Below, one piece after another: positions 45,890-54,364 of a stretch of 64,000 nucleotides of DNA. The position numbers and the translations under genes are program-made. Source of the DNA: Rhizobium gallicum bv. gallicum R602sp (GTDB lineage: Bacteria > Pseudomonadota > Alphaproteobacteria > Rhizobiales > Rhizobiaceae); assembly GCF_000816845.1 (NCBI RefSeq), contig NZ_CP006879.1:186001-250000 (forward strand), read 5' to 3'. The notes under the pieces were generated by a model. It was not told where the DNA came from. It was given only the letters and a program-made list of their open reading frames with translations, and searched no databases. How positions within the stretch are numbered: the first letter of the stretch is position 1; the number at the start of each line of letters is the position of its first letter.

Positions 45890-46349
45890 CCCATACATGA
45901 TGGCTGCTATCGGCCGGCCGGCGGCGCGCGCCACATGGGCGGCGAGCTCCGGAACGCTGTGAGGTCGATGCCGGTATTCGCGCCATCGAGCACAGCCAGC
46001 ACGGCGGCCACCTCTTCCAGCGCAGCATTGTCAGCGCGCTCGCCCAGCCCCCCGACGGTGACGGAGGCATGGCGCACGCTGGCGCGGGTCGCAGCCAGCG
46101 TGTTGGCAGCTGCAAGACCGAAGTCGTTGTGGGAATTCGAGGTCGATCGGGGACTGCGCCGTCAATTGGGAGACAAGTTCGAAGGTCAAAAGGGATCGAG
46201 CACGCCGATCGTGTCGGCCAGCCTGACGCGGCTTGCGCCGGCGCGCGCGGCCATCTCGATTACACGGGCGAGATGATTCCGATCGGCCCTCGAAGCATCC
46301 TCGCACCGTCGCGCAGGGTCGTATCGTTGAGAAAGATTGGACGTGTCAT
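45890..46349 (-). pseudogene. nifV: Internally deleted homocitrate synthase gene nifV
   Basis: The start MTRPIFLNDTTLRDG is the conserved N-terminus of NifV/isopropylmalate-synthase-type enzymes. In another frame it is joined directly to EDASRADRNHLARVIEMAAR and ASRVRLADTIGVLDP, which in whole enzymes lie over 100 residues later. Further shifted pieces give [20 protein letters not shown] near the C-terminus. It begins 24 bases after the nifS stop, so it was the last gene of iscN-nifU-nifS-nifV. It cannot make homocitrate. Most rhizobia lack nifV and rely on the plant host, so this is a trace of an ancestral gene. Confidence 0.85.
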
Positions 46350-46372
46350 AGGCAGGGGCCGACTTCTTCTCC

Positions 46373-47563
46373 TCAGCGCAGATGGGATTGTAGGGCCTCG
46401 TGACGTGGCCCAGTACGGGAAACGTCCCGCAGCTTCTCCACGATGCTAGGTATAACTTCGAGCACCCGGTCGACATCTTCGTCACAGTTATCGCGTGAGA
46501 ATGAGAAGCGGATTGTCCCGTGTGCAACAGCATGAGGAATGTCCATCGCCCTCAAGACATGGCTCGGCTCCAGCGAACCGGAGGTACAGGCAGAGCCGGA
46601 GGAGCAGGCAATGCCACAGCGATTGAGAAGAAGAAGCATACCTTCGCCTTCGACATGTTGGAAGGCGATGTTCGCCGTGTTCGGCAACCGCTCCAGCCGA
46701 TCGCCGGTAACGAAAGTGTCTGGAACACGCTGGAGAACGCCTTTCTCCAGGCGGTCTCGAAGCGACTTTAACCGCGTGTTCGCGTCGTCCATGAATTTCA
46801 AGGCGAGTTCGGCAGCCTTGCCTAGACCTACAATCCCGGGCGTGTTCTCTGTACCCGCGCGTCGGTCGCGCTCCTGATGGCCTCCCTTGATTAGCGAGGA
46901 GAAGGGCACGCCCCGTTTTAGATAGAGTGCGCCGACACCTTTTGGCCCATGTAGCTTGTGTCCGGATAACGACAGCATGTCAATTGCACTCGATTGCAGG
47001 TCAATTGGAACCCTACCGACCGCCTGGACCGCGTCCGTGTGGAAAAGTGCGCCGATTTTCTTGGCCATCTCGGCAAGCATGGCCACAGGGAAAATCGTAC
47101 CCGTCTCGTTGTTCGCCCACATCATCGAAACGATTGCCACGTGATGAGTGAGGGCGGTCCCGTAAGCGTCAAGATCGAGTCGGCCATGACGATCCACGGG
47201 GATCCTGTGCACCTTGACACCGCGCGTCTTCTCAAGATGGGCGCACAGCGTCAGTACGGCTGAATGCTCGACTGCGGAAGTCACGATCTCTGTGCGGTCA
47301 GGCATTACCTCGAGCGCCGAAAGGATCGCCGCATTGTCGCTTTCCGTCCCGCCCGACGTGAATGCGATCTCATGATCGAACTCCGCGCCGATCAGCGCTT
47401 GCAACTGCCGGCGCGCCTTCCTCACCGCCACGCCGACGGAGGAGCCAAAAGCGTGCGTCGACGAAGGATTTCCGAATTGATCCGTAAAGAACGGCAGCAT
47501 CGCGTCAACCACTTCAGGATCGACTCGCGTCGTTGCATTGTTATCGAGATAGATAGATCTCAT
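46373..47563 (-). CDS. nifS: Cysteine desulfurase NifS
   Basis: PLP-dependent enzyme that provides sulfur for nitrogenase FeS clusters. The 396-residue protein starts MRSIYLDNNATTRVDPEVVD. It has the PLP lysine in LSLSGHKLHGPKGVGALYLK, HTDAVQAVG before it, and the catalytic cysteine in CSSGSACTSGSLEPSHVLRA. The frame is intact. The ATG overlaps the nifU stop (ATGA). In a strain with a damaged nifU this gene may still be translated from the iscN promoter. Confidence 0.96.
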   Translation of the reverse strand: MRSIYLDNNATTRVDPEVVDAMLPFFTDQFGNPSSTHAFGSSVGVAVRKARRQLQALIGAEFDHEIAFTSGGTESDNAAILSALEVMPDRTEIVTSAVEHSAVLTLCAHLEKTRGVKVHRIPVDRHGRLDLDAYGTALTHHVAIVSMMWANNETGTIFPVAMLAEMAKKIGALFHTDAVQAVGRVPIDLQSSAIDMLSLSGHKLHGPKGVGALYLKRGVPFSSLIKGGHQERDRRAGTENTPGIVGLGKAAELALKFMDDANTRLKSLRDRLEKGVLQRVPDTFVTGDRLERLPNTANIAFQHVEGEGMLLLLNRCGIACSSGSACTSGSLEPSHVLRAMDIPHAVAHGTIRFSFSRDNCDEDVDRVLEVIPSIVEKLRDVSRTGPRHEALQSHLR

Positions 47564-48509
47564 GGGTGCAATCTCGGCCGATGGGAGAGCTCGGTCGTCT
47601 CGTTGAGGATTCGATTAATGGTGACCTAGGCGAGCAGACCGCGGGTGCAGGCGCCCGACAGTTTGACGTAGCCTGATCGCGGTAGACATCGACAAGTTTG
47701 CAGTCTCCGCCGTCAGCCCGCAGGTGAGAATGCATGCCCTTGACAGCGGCTCCGTTCGGTCGAATTCGATGCAGCGTCGTCATTTGCCGGGCCGCCACGC
47801 TGAGACCTGAACTATGTCGGGCGGCGCCGTTCTCCGGATCCCCGAAACGATCGCCGGTCCCACAGCGGCTCCGACCGTGCCGTGTTCTTGAGCGCGCGGA
47901 CCTCCGTTGTGCCGGCCGTACAGCCCTCCTCTTCCTTAATGAGGCCTTCGTTGACCAACGCTGCGCGGAGCCCGACAACCACTGCTTCGATGGCTTTGGA
48001 GCATGTGACCTGGCTGCGAGACTTCGCGTCGTAAGTGACCCGCTCAATCGTGGCGGGCCTGCTGATACGGGCATCCCTCTGATCACGCCTTCATCAACAC
48101 CGAGGCCTTTGCAGACGAAGGCGCCTGCCTTCCGATTCTCGACGTATTCCCGACCGCGTAAACTGGCGGTCGCAGCATAACCCATCGCTGAACAATGCAT
48201 CGTCTCCGGCGGCAGAAAATCGAGAAATCCTGCTAAGTACTGATTGGTGATCCGGAGTGCTTCGTTGACGATTTTGCCGATGATGAGTTCGGCAAGCTCC
48301 GACGAGCGGACGATCGCGTAGAGGCAGCGGAGCGTCTGGAATTTCTCTGCAATGATCGCTTCCGCCACCGGATCAACTGTGATCATCAATTCAAGTGCAC
48401 TGCCACAGGCGATGGCGCCGACCTCACTATAAGTACTGGCGGTTTCCCGAACGCCGGTGTTCTTCTGATTGAAAAAACGTCCCTTGATCTTTTCGCTATA
48501 GTCCCACAT
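47560..48509 (-). pseudogene. nifU: Frameshifted nifU
   Basis: The N-terminal IscU-like domain begins MWDYSEKIKGRFFNQKNTGV and keeps ACGSAL and MHCSAMG, but the middle cysteine region is changed (LRCLYAI). After about residue 150 the reading moves to another frame, where RVTYDAKSRSQVTCSKAIEA matches the central [2Fe-2S] domain. The C-terminal Nfu domain is again in the first frame (LRADGGDCKLVDV) and then shifts; its C-x2-C is damaged (GACTRG). One long open frame happens to bridge these parts without being the right one. The full scaffold function is almost surely lost. Confidence 0.82.
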
Positions 48510-48534
48510 GCCCCTTCTCACTAATCCCGGGTGA

Positions 48535-48855
48535 TCAGCCGAAGGACTTGCCGCAAGCACACTTCTCCCCCGCGTTGGGATTGTCGAAGACAAAGCCGGA
48601 GGATTCGAGATCCGTGACGAAGTCGATGGTCATGCCGGCGACGTGTGGTTGGGAGCCTACGTCCACGAACACCTTGACCCCATCTGTTTCGATGACCGCG
48701 TCGCCCTCGCGCGGGAAGCTCTCCAGCCCAACCAGGTATTTGAAGCCGGCGCAACCGCCCGCCTCGACCATGATGCGAAAGCCTTGCACCGGTTCGGCGG
48801 CTCGGGAAAGCGCAGCGTTCATGACGGCGACGGCATTCTCGGTGAGCGTGATCAC
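48535..48855 (-). CDS. iscN: IscA-like FeS-cluster protein IscN
   Basis: A-type FeS carrier of 106 residues in the nif context; the name iscN is used for the Rhizobium etli gene ahead of nifUS. It begins at GTG (product MITLTENAVAVMNAALSRAA), with AGGAG nine bases upstream. The three ligand cysteines are in EAGGCAGFKYLVG and EKCACGKSFG. It is the first gene before nifU, nifS and nifV. A sigma54 promoter lies about 45 bases upstream. Confidence 0.92.
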   Translation of the reverse strand: MITLTENAVAVMNAALSRAAEPVQGFRIMVEAGGCAGFKYLVGLESFPREGDAVIETDGVKVFVDVGSQPHVAGMTIDFVTDLESSGFVFDNPNAGEKCACGKSFG

Positions 48856-48899
48856 GGGATGATTTCTCCTTGGTCGATGGCGCGTTCGCGGATGACGGT

Positions 48900-48914
48900 G
48901 CATGTAGCGTGCCA
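48900..48914 (-). promoter_or_regulatory. Sigma54 -24/-12 promoter of iscN-nifU-nifS-nifV
   Basis: TGGCACGCTACATGC on the minus strand has the GG-N10-GC core and stands about 45 bases before the iscN start. A NifA site at 49132 is some 220 bases away and may serve this promoter, nifQ, or both. Confidence 0.85.
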
Positions 48915-49131
48915 AAGAAAGAAGACGTTCGGGAACAGTAGGATGTCTCTACGACACGATGTTGCATGTCCCACGTCGTCGAATATCGGACATCCCGAAA
49001 ACGCGTGAATTCCGACACTTCCGCCAGGTATCTCTGTGCGCCATTCCGGCCGAGGCTCTCATCACCGCCGGAGGAGAGTTCGTAGCAGTTCACCGCGAAA
49101 AATGCTGGGGAATCAACAAGCACTGTCGGAT

Positions 49132-49147
49132 TGTCGATTACGCGACA
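49132..49147. promoter_or_regulatory. NifA upstream activator site between iscN and nifQ
   Basis: TGTCGATTACGCGACA is an exact TGT-N10-ACA element in the 470-base divergent region. It is about 90 bases from the nifQ -24 element and about 220 bases from the iscN one. Confidence 0.85.
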
Positions 49148-49237
49148 TCTCGTATTCGGCCCCGGCTTCCTGCTTTATTCTCACTTAAGCCATTGGGTTC
49201 AGTAAATAATTTTTTCCTAAAACTTTGCTTGCGCAGC

Positions 49238-49252
49238 TGGCACAGCTTTTGA
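49238..49252 (+). promoter_or_regulatory. Putative sigma54 promoter of nifQ with altered -12
   Basis: TGGCACAGCTTTTGA has a perfect -24 (TGGCAC) and TTGA where TTGC is expected. The duplicated copy at 43160 has the same final base. It is about 85 bases before the chosen nifQ start. Confidence 0.6.
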
Positions 49253-49324
49253 AACTCCCTCGTCACGAGGCGGCTGGAGCCGACCGATATGAGATCGACA
49301 ATGGAACGAAGGAACGAAAGCGCA

Positions 49325-50014
49325 ATGTCAGATATGCCTCAGATCCGCGGTTTTTGGGAAAAGGGCATCATCCACGGAGTACGAATGTCCTACGAGCCCA
49401 ATCGGCGACGACACTCACAATCGCCCCGCACCGGGCGACGGCCGCGGATGGACGTAGAGGTGGAATTCGACGGATATGTGCTTGCCTGTGTCTTTTCGCG
49501 TGCGCTCGAGGAAATCGATGCCGGCGAGGCGACGGCGACCGAGGCAACCGGCCTTTCGAGTGCCGAGTTGCGCGATATCCTAACCCGCAGTTTCCCCTCT
49601 GGGCTCATCCCGGCCTTCTCCTTGGAAGAAGTGAGCGATCCCGCGCTTGGTATGGAGGAAGAACTTCTGCGCGGCATGCTGCTGGCGCATGCCCGGGCGG
49701 GCGACATCGCGAGCGCCCGCTTTGCCAAGATCATCGCCCGGCGCGCCTTGCGCAATGCCCATCTCTGGCAGGACCTCGGCCTTTCCGACCAGGCCGAACT
49801 GAGCCGCTTGCTTGCCACGCATTTCCCGAAGCTGGCGTCCGGCAATACCCAAAATATGAGATGGAAGAAGTACCTCTACCGCAAGCTCTGCGAGGCTGAA
49901 GGTTTTTCGCTGTGTACCGCGACCAGTTGCCGAGAGTGCAATGATTTCAAAGACTGCTTCGGTCCAGAGGAAGGCAAAAGCCGCCTCGCGCGGACCAAGG
50001 AGGATTGGGATTAA
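49325..50014 (+). CDS. nifQ: Molybdenum-processing protein NifQ
   Basis: NifQ carries a Mo-Fe-S cluster and donates molybdenum for FeMo-cofactor. The protein of about 229 residues contains VEFDGYVLACVFSRALEEID, LRDILTRSFPSGL, and the diagnostic C-terminal cysteine motif C-x4-C-x2-C-x5-C in LCTATSCRECNDFKDCFGP. The start is uncertain: ATG at 49325 (MSDMPQIRGFWEKG) has GAAGGA upstream, while ATG at 49289 would add 12 residues. It is divergent from iscN and convergent with rpoN. Confidence 0.92.
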   Translation: MSDMPQIRGFWEKGIIHGVRMSYEPNRRRHSQSPRTGRRPRMDVEVEFDGYVLACVFSRALEEIDAGEATATEATGLSSAELRDILTRSFPSGLIPAFSLEEVSDPALGMEEELLRGMLLAHARAGDIASARFAKIIARRALRNAHLWQDLGLSDQAELSRLLATHFPKLASGNTQNMRWKKYLYRKLCEAEGFSLCTATSCRECNDFKDCFGPEEGKSRLARTKEDWD

Positions 50015-50060
50015 GGGCCGTATTCGTGAGGGATACGAGACCGTCATGCATCTACCGTCA

Positions 50061-51503
50061 TCAATACAAACCGGCACGCTTCTCCCGGCGGCGTCGCATG
50101 GACGAGGGGATGTTCATCGCCTCGCGATATTTTGCGACGGTGCGGCGAGCAATGTCGATGCCGGTTTCCTTGAGCCGGGCAACGATGGCCTCGTCGGAAT
50201 GCACATCATCGAGCGTTTCTGCGGCAATCATTGCCTTTATGTGATGGCGGACAGCTTCGGCGGAGTGCGCGTCGCCGCCTTGGGAGGAGGGGATCGCGAC
50301 TGTGAAAAAATACTTCAGTTCGAAGACGCCGCGGGGTGTGAGCATGTACTTGTTCGACGTCACCCGGCTTACAGTCGACTCGTGCATGTCGATCGCATCA
50401 GCGATGGTCTTAAGATTGAGAGGACGAAGATGGGCGATGCCATCTTCCAGAAAGACATCCTGGTGGCGGACGATTTCGGTCGCGACCTTAAGGATCGTCG
50501 TGGCGCGCTGATCGAGACTGCGAATTAACCAGCTCGCGTTTTGGAAGCATTCGTTGAGAAACGACTGATCTTTTGAACTTTGGGCGGTCAGGCGAGAGAC
50601 TTCCGCAAAATAGGTCTGGTTGATCAGCACCTTGGGCAGGGTGTCCGGATTAAGTTCGATTTGCCATCCACCTCCAGGCGAGGGCAGGACGGAGACGTCG
50701 GGTATGATGGATTCCGGCCCTCCGGATTGGAAACGGTTTCCAGGCTTGGGATCGAGCGTACGGATTTCATGCAACATATCGAGAAGGTCGTCTTCATCGA
50801 CTCCGCAATGTCGCTTCAATGCCCGAAAATCGCGTCGCGCAAGCAGCTCAAGATTTGCGACCAAAGCTGCCATCGCCGGGTCGAACCGATCTAGCTGGCG
50901 CAGCTGTATCTCGAGGCATTCGCTGAGAGTTCGCGCAAAAATTCCCGGTGGATCAAAGAGCTGCAAGGCTCCGAGAACACGTTCCACATCAGCCTCCCGG
51001 ATATTTAGCCTCCCGGCCAGCTCCAAAAGGTTCACTTGCAGATACCCGGTGTCTTCCAGATGATCGGCAAGCGCGCCAGCAATCAGCCGCTCTCGCGGTG
51101 TGAATGCAGTGAGGGCGATCTGACGAGCGACATGGTCGTGTAATGTTTCGGTGGAGGCGACAAACTCGTCAAGGGCAGGGCGTTCCCCCGCCCGGATATT
51201 GGCTGTGTCGCGGATTGATTTCCACTGACTGGGCAGCTCAGGCATGTCGGTCCTGGTCGGCCCATCAACGTGGTTTTCCCGCGCACCGATATTCGGATCA
51301 TCCACCACAGTCGACGATACATCGCCAGAAGCCCCGCCATCATTTGACGCTAGGTCGAGAAATGGGTTCTTCTCTATTTCCTGTTCCACGAACTGATGCA
51401 GTTCGGTATGCGCCAGCTGCAGCAAGCGAATCGACTCGATGAGTTGGGGTGTTATAACCAGCGATTGCTGCTGACGCTGAAGAAGGCTTGTAAAAGACTT
51501 CAT
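50061..51503 (-). CDS. rpoN: RNA polymerase sigma54 factor RpoN (symbiotic copy)
   Basis: Sigma54 factor required with NifA for the -24/-12 promoters in this window. The 480-residue protein begins MKSFTSLLQRQQQSLVITPQ, the glutamine-rich activator-interacting region I, then has an acidic linker, the core-binding domain, and the C-terminal RpoN box ARRTVAKYREAMNIPSS. It follows prxS in the same direction after 70 bases, as in the prxS-rpoN2 pair known in Rhizobium etli. A housekeeping rpoN probably exists elsewhere in the genome. Confidence 0.96.
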   Translation of the reverse strand: MKSFTSLLQRQQQSLVITPQLIESIRLLQLAHTELHQFVEQEIEKNPFLDLASNDGGASGDVSSTVVDDPNIGARENHVDGPTRTDMPELPSQWKSIRDTANIRAGERPALDEFVASTETLHDHVARQIALTAFTPRERLIAGALADHLEDTGYLQVNLLELAGRLNIREADVERVLGALQLFDPPGIFARTLSECLEIQLRQLDRFDPAMAALVANLELLARRDFRALKRHCGVDEDDLLDMLHEIRTLDPKPGNRFQSGGPESIIPDVSVLPSPGGGWQIELNPDTLPKVLINQTYFAEVSRLTAQSSKDQSFLNECFQNASWLIRSLDQRATTILKVATEIVRHQDVFLEDGIAHLRPLNLKTIADAIDMHESTVSRVTSNKYMLTPRGVFELKYFFTVAIPSSQGGDAHSAEAVRHHIKAMIAAETLDDVHSDEAIVARLKETGIDIARRTVAKYREAMNIPSSMRRRREKRAGLY

Positions 51504-51573
51504 GGTTCGAGCAAACTCCTATCGAGCGCCGCACTTGTGCGCGCATAATGGGAGCTGGGAGTGGCTCCTCTGG

Positions 51574-52113
51574 TCATGCGGAGGCTGAGGCCTTGAGCGT
51601 TTCCAAAATGTTTTGCGGCGAAGACACGCCATAAGGATCGGTTTCGCAGTTGTCGGAGAAACCGTCCTCCTCGAACCACTGCTCCACAACGCCATTTTTG
51701 ATCACGGCAGCGTAGCGCCAGGAGCGCAGACCGAATCCGAGATTGTCCTTGGCGACCAGCATGCCCATCTTGCGGGTGAATTCTCCCGAGCCGTCGGGGA
51801 TAAGCTTGACCTTCTGAAGCCCCGTGGCCTTGCCCCAGGCATTCATGACGAATGCATCGTTGACGGAGAGACAGTAAATTTCGTCAATGCCCTTCTTCTG
51901 AAACTCGCCATAAAGGTTCTCGAAATCAGGCAGTTGATAGGTGGAGCAGGTCGGGGTGAAGGCGCCTGGTAGCGAAAAAAGGATTACGCGCTTGCTGCTG
52001 AAATAGTCGTCGGATGTCTTGTCTTCCCAGCGGTAGGGGTTTGGCCCCTCGATAGACTCGTCGCGAACCCGCGTGCGAAAGGTGACTGAGGGAACTCTCC
52101 TGTCCATGGTCAT
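51574..52113 (-). CDS. prxS: Atypical 2-Cys peroxiredoxin PrxS
   Basis: A thiol peroxidase of 179 residues in the Prx5-like group, protecting bacteroids against peroxides. It begins MTMDRRVPSVTFRTRVRDES. The peroxidatic cysteine is in LPGAFTPTCSTYQLPDF, and SLPGAFTPTC is the family signature. A second cysteine is in FSDNCETDPYG. GAGGAG precedes the chosen ATG; the frame continues to 52197, but that part is not homologous. A sigma54 promoter is about 85 bases upstream. Confidence 0.93.
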   Translation of the reverse strand: MTMDRRVPSVTFRTRVRDESIEGPNPYRWEDKTSDDYFSSKRVILFSLPGAFTPTCSTYQLPDFENLYGEFQKKGIDEIYCLSVNDAFVMNAWGKATGLQKVKLIPDGSGEFTRKMGMLVAKDNLGFGLRSWRYAAVIKNGVVEQWFEEDGFSDNCETDPYGVSSPQNILETLKASASA

Positions 52114-52197
52114 CAATGTTGCTCCTCTAGGAAAATTGGCACGCGGCTTCTCGGTTGCAGCTAGCGCGACACCGAGCTCGGCCCATATGCCGGGCAA

Positions 52198-52212
52198 GCA
52201 AGCGCCATGCCA
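52198..52212 (-). promoter_or_regulatory. Sigma54 -24/-12 promoter of prxS-rpoN
   Basis: TGGCATGGCGCTTGC on the minus strand is a full match to TGGCAY-N5-TTGC. It lies about 85 bases before prxS. No TGT-N10-ACA site was found within about 200 bases further upstream, although the match to consensus is the best in the window together with that of nifB. Confidence 0.87.
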
Positions 52213-53203
52213 TTTGACTTGAAGGAGGCGATCGCGCGACTTGCACGGACTGCCATCGCCACGAAGGAAGCCTGCCGGCTAAGATGTCGATCTCATCGCG
52301 CTAAACTTATCGGCCCGGATCACGTCGAAGCCAGCCCCTGCGACGGTGGCCTGTGGCTCGTGAACTGAGAAACGTTGGATGTTCGGGAAAGACGAAACCG
52401 TTCGGGACAGACCGAGCCGATGCTCTGCCGCACCCACCGGCAGGACTGCAGCCTGCATAAGTCTTTGCCGCCGCCGTGCTCGTGCGTGTGCAGGCATGGT
52501 GATTTGTGATCTGCGGAGACACCCCTCTCGCAGCACCGACGATCGCGCGCTGTTGCTATTCCCGACCATATCTCGATCAGGGTTTGCGCCACCTTCCAGC
52601 ACTTCAGTAAGCGCCCACCGGTCCGGTCGCGGTGAGAATTGAATCCGGCTCGGGTCGCGGTGTTTGCATGCTTTGAGGTTCTGCCCGTGCGTGTGTCTAC
52701 CCGCAAACCTACTTTTGTCCGAAGCTGGACAAGAATGTTGGAAGCCCGACCAAAGGGGTCGCCAGATTCGGGCCGCCGGCACCGACAAGTGGTGCAGCGC
52801 AAACGGTGCGCCAATCCGGCATACAACTTGCTTTGGTGATTTTGTCACGGCGGACGGCGATGGCAGATCTCCAATCGGCTCGCAGAGCGGTGCGTGGTGA
52901 GGGCGCTTCGTACGGCAGCCATGACGGCCGTGTCCCCGCCGGATAGAGCAGTGGAGGTGAGACCGCAGGGAAGGGTATTCTGATGCGCAGGAGAGCGTGC
53001 AACTCCGGGCCGCTTGTCCCGAGCGATAAGACCAGACCTGCTCAAACAAGGGTGGGCCTCGCCGTGATGTCGCATACAGCCACGACGACCCTTGCAAGGT
53101 TGTGGCCGAGAAGGAAACTATCTTGACGTCGTTTTGGACGACGGCTGAAAGCAATGAGGTAAAAACAGCGCGATTGCGAACGTTATTTTTCTGGGGATTG
53201 ATC
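52213..53203. other. Long stretch without a recognisable gene
   Basis: Nearly 1 kb between prxS and the phosphodiesterase gene. Frames are open on both strands because of GC content, including one of 348 codons on the minus strand, but none gives a recognisable protein and that one runs into the phosphodiesterase gene from the wrong strand. It probably holds decayed DNA and the promoter of the next gene. Confidence 0.5.
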
Positions 53204-54331
53204 ATGCATGCATCACTTATTTCCACGTCAATTTTTGCCTTGTGTTTCTCATCCCATGCCGGGGCAGAGGCGTTGCTTCCGGTGAAGCCTTCACCATATC
53301 TCGTCAGCGCCATCACAAGAAACATGTTCAGATTGCCAAAACCCGACCAGGACTTGGTTCTGCTATCTGCGCATCGCGGATCTTGGGAGGTCTATCCCGA
53401 GAATTCAGCCTACGCCTTGCAAGATGCCTGGAATTCACAGATCGAGACCGTGGAGGTCGATGCCCGCATTACCGCGGACAAGGAAGTCATTCTTTCTCAC
53501 GACTACAGGATCGAGCGGGAATCTACCGGAAGCGGCCTGCTGTACAATCAGAACTATTCGCAAATACAGCAAGCCGATCTGCGCGACCGTCATGGACGCG
53601 TGTTTAAGGACTCGCAGGGGCGCACGGCGAAGTTCCTGACGTTCTCCGCAGCGCTTGATCTGCTCGCCCAATACGTCGCCGATGATGGGCATGGGTATGT
53701 GATGATCGTCGATGTGAAAGGGGCGGTGGACGATCAGGATCCCACTGATCCCATCGAACTCACTCAACGTTGCCTTGACATCCTCGCGGCCAAGAAAAAT
53801 CCGCAGCTCAGCAAGGCTGTGGTATTCAAGCTGAAAGCCAAAGATGCGGTGGATATTGGCACGTTTCTGAATCGGACCACCTACGATCCCAATGTCATTG
53901 GCGGTTTGATCATAGTAGAAAACCCGGACGACAAGAACGTGAAGGATTCCAATAATGATCCTCACCAGGACACAATCTACGATCAGTGGAATGTGGCGCC
54001 GTTCCCCGTGCAATTTGAAATGAACCAATTCTACAAAGGTGACGGTCTTCAGGCGTATTTCGACTATGTCGATCAAAAGCAGGGCTTCGCCACCTATCAT
54101 GAAAGTAACTACTATCCGGAGGGCGTTGCTAACAGCGCTGGAAAATGCTGCTTCGGGCACAACTCCGATCCCACATCGACCGCTCCAGGAGGCATCGTGC
54201 CAGACTATCGCGGCGATCCGGAAATGGCGATCGTCAATCGTACCAATCTGATCACCACTGACTGGCCCGACGTGGTTGGCGACATGCTGCGCGCGTTAGG
54301 GCGCCGCAACACCAGCGAACTGAGTCGCTGA
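53204..54331 (+). CDS. Exported glycerophosphodiester phosphodiesterase
   Basis: A 375-residue exported GDPD-family enzyme, cleaving glycerophosphodiesters to glycerol 3-phosphate and an alcohol. A signal peptide (MHASLISTSIFALCFSSHAG-AEA) is followed by the catalytic LLSAHRGSWEVYPENS (His-Arg), ETVEVDARITADKEVILSHD (Glu, Asp, His). The frame opens earlier at a GTG (53102), but ATG 53204 has GGGGA upstream and gives a clean signal peptide. The next gene encodes another exported protein 33 bases later. A periplasmic place near a putative phospho-sugar transporter suggests phosphate or polyol scavenging. Confidence 0.85.
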   Translation: MHASLISTSIFALCFSSHAGAEALLPVKPSPYLVSAITRNMFRLPKPDQDLVLLSAHRGSWEVYPENSAYALQDAWNSQIETVEVDARITADKEVILSHDYRIERESTGSGLLYNQNYSQIQQADLRDRHGRVFKDSQGRTAKFLTFSAALDLLAQYVADDGHGYVMIVDVKGAVDDQDPTDPIELTQRCLDILAAKKNPQLSKAVVFKLKAKDAVDIGTFLNRTTYDPNVIGGLIIVENPDDKNVKDSNNDPHQDTIYDQWNVAPFPVQFEMNQFYKGDGLQAYFDYVDQKQGFATYHESNYYPEGVANSAGKCCFGHNSDPTSTAPGGIVPDYRGDPEMAIVNRTNLITTDWPDVVGDMLRALGRRNTSELSR

Positions 54332-54364
54332 ATGTAAGACCTACGCTTCAAAGAGGAACTTCCA

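Noticed and set aside
47541..48593. 350-codon frame taken as one intact nifU
   Set aside because: Only the N-terminal and part of the C-terminal domains are in this frame; the central domain is in another, and the frame ends inside nifS.
52279..53325. 348-codon minus-strand frame between prxS and the phosphodiesterase
   Set aside because: Its N-terminal part is antisense to the phosphodiesterase gene, the composition is arginine- and serine-rich, and no family is recognisable.
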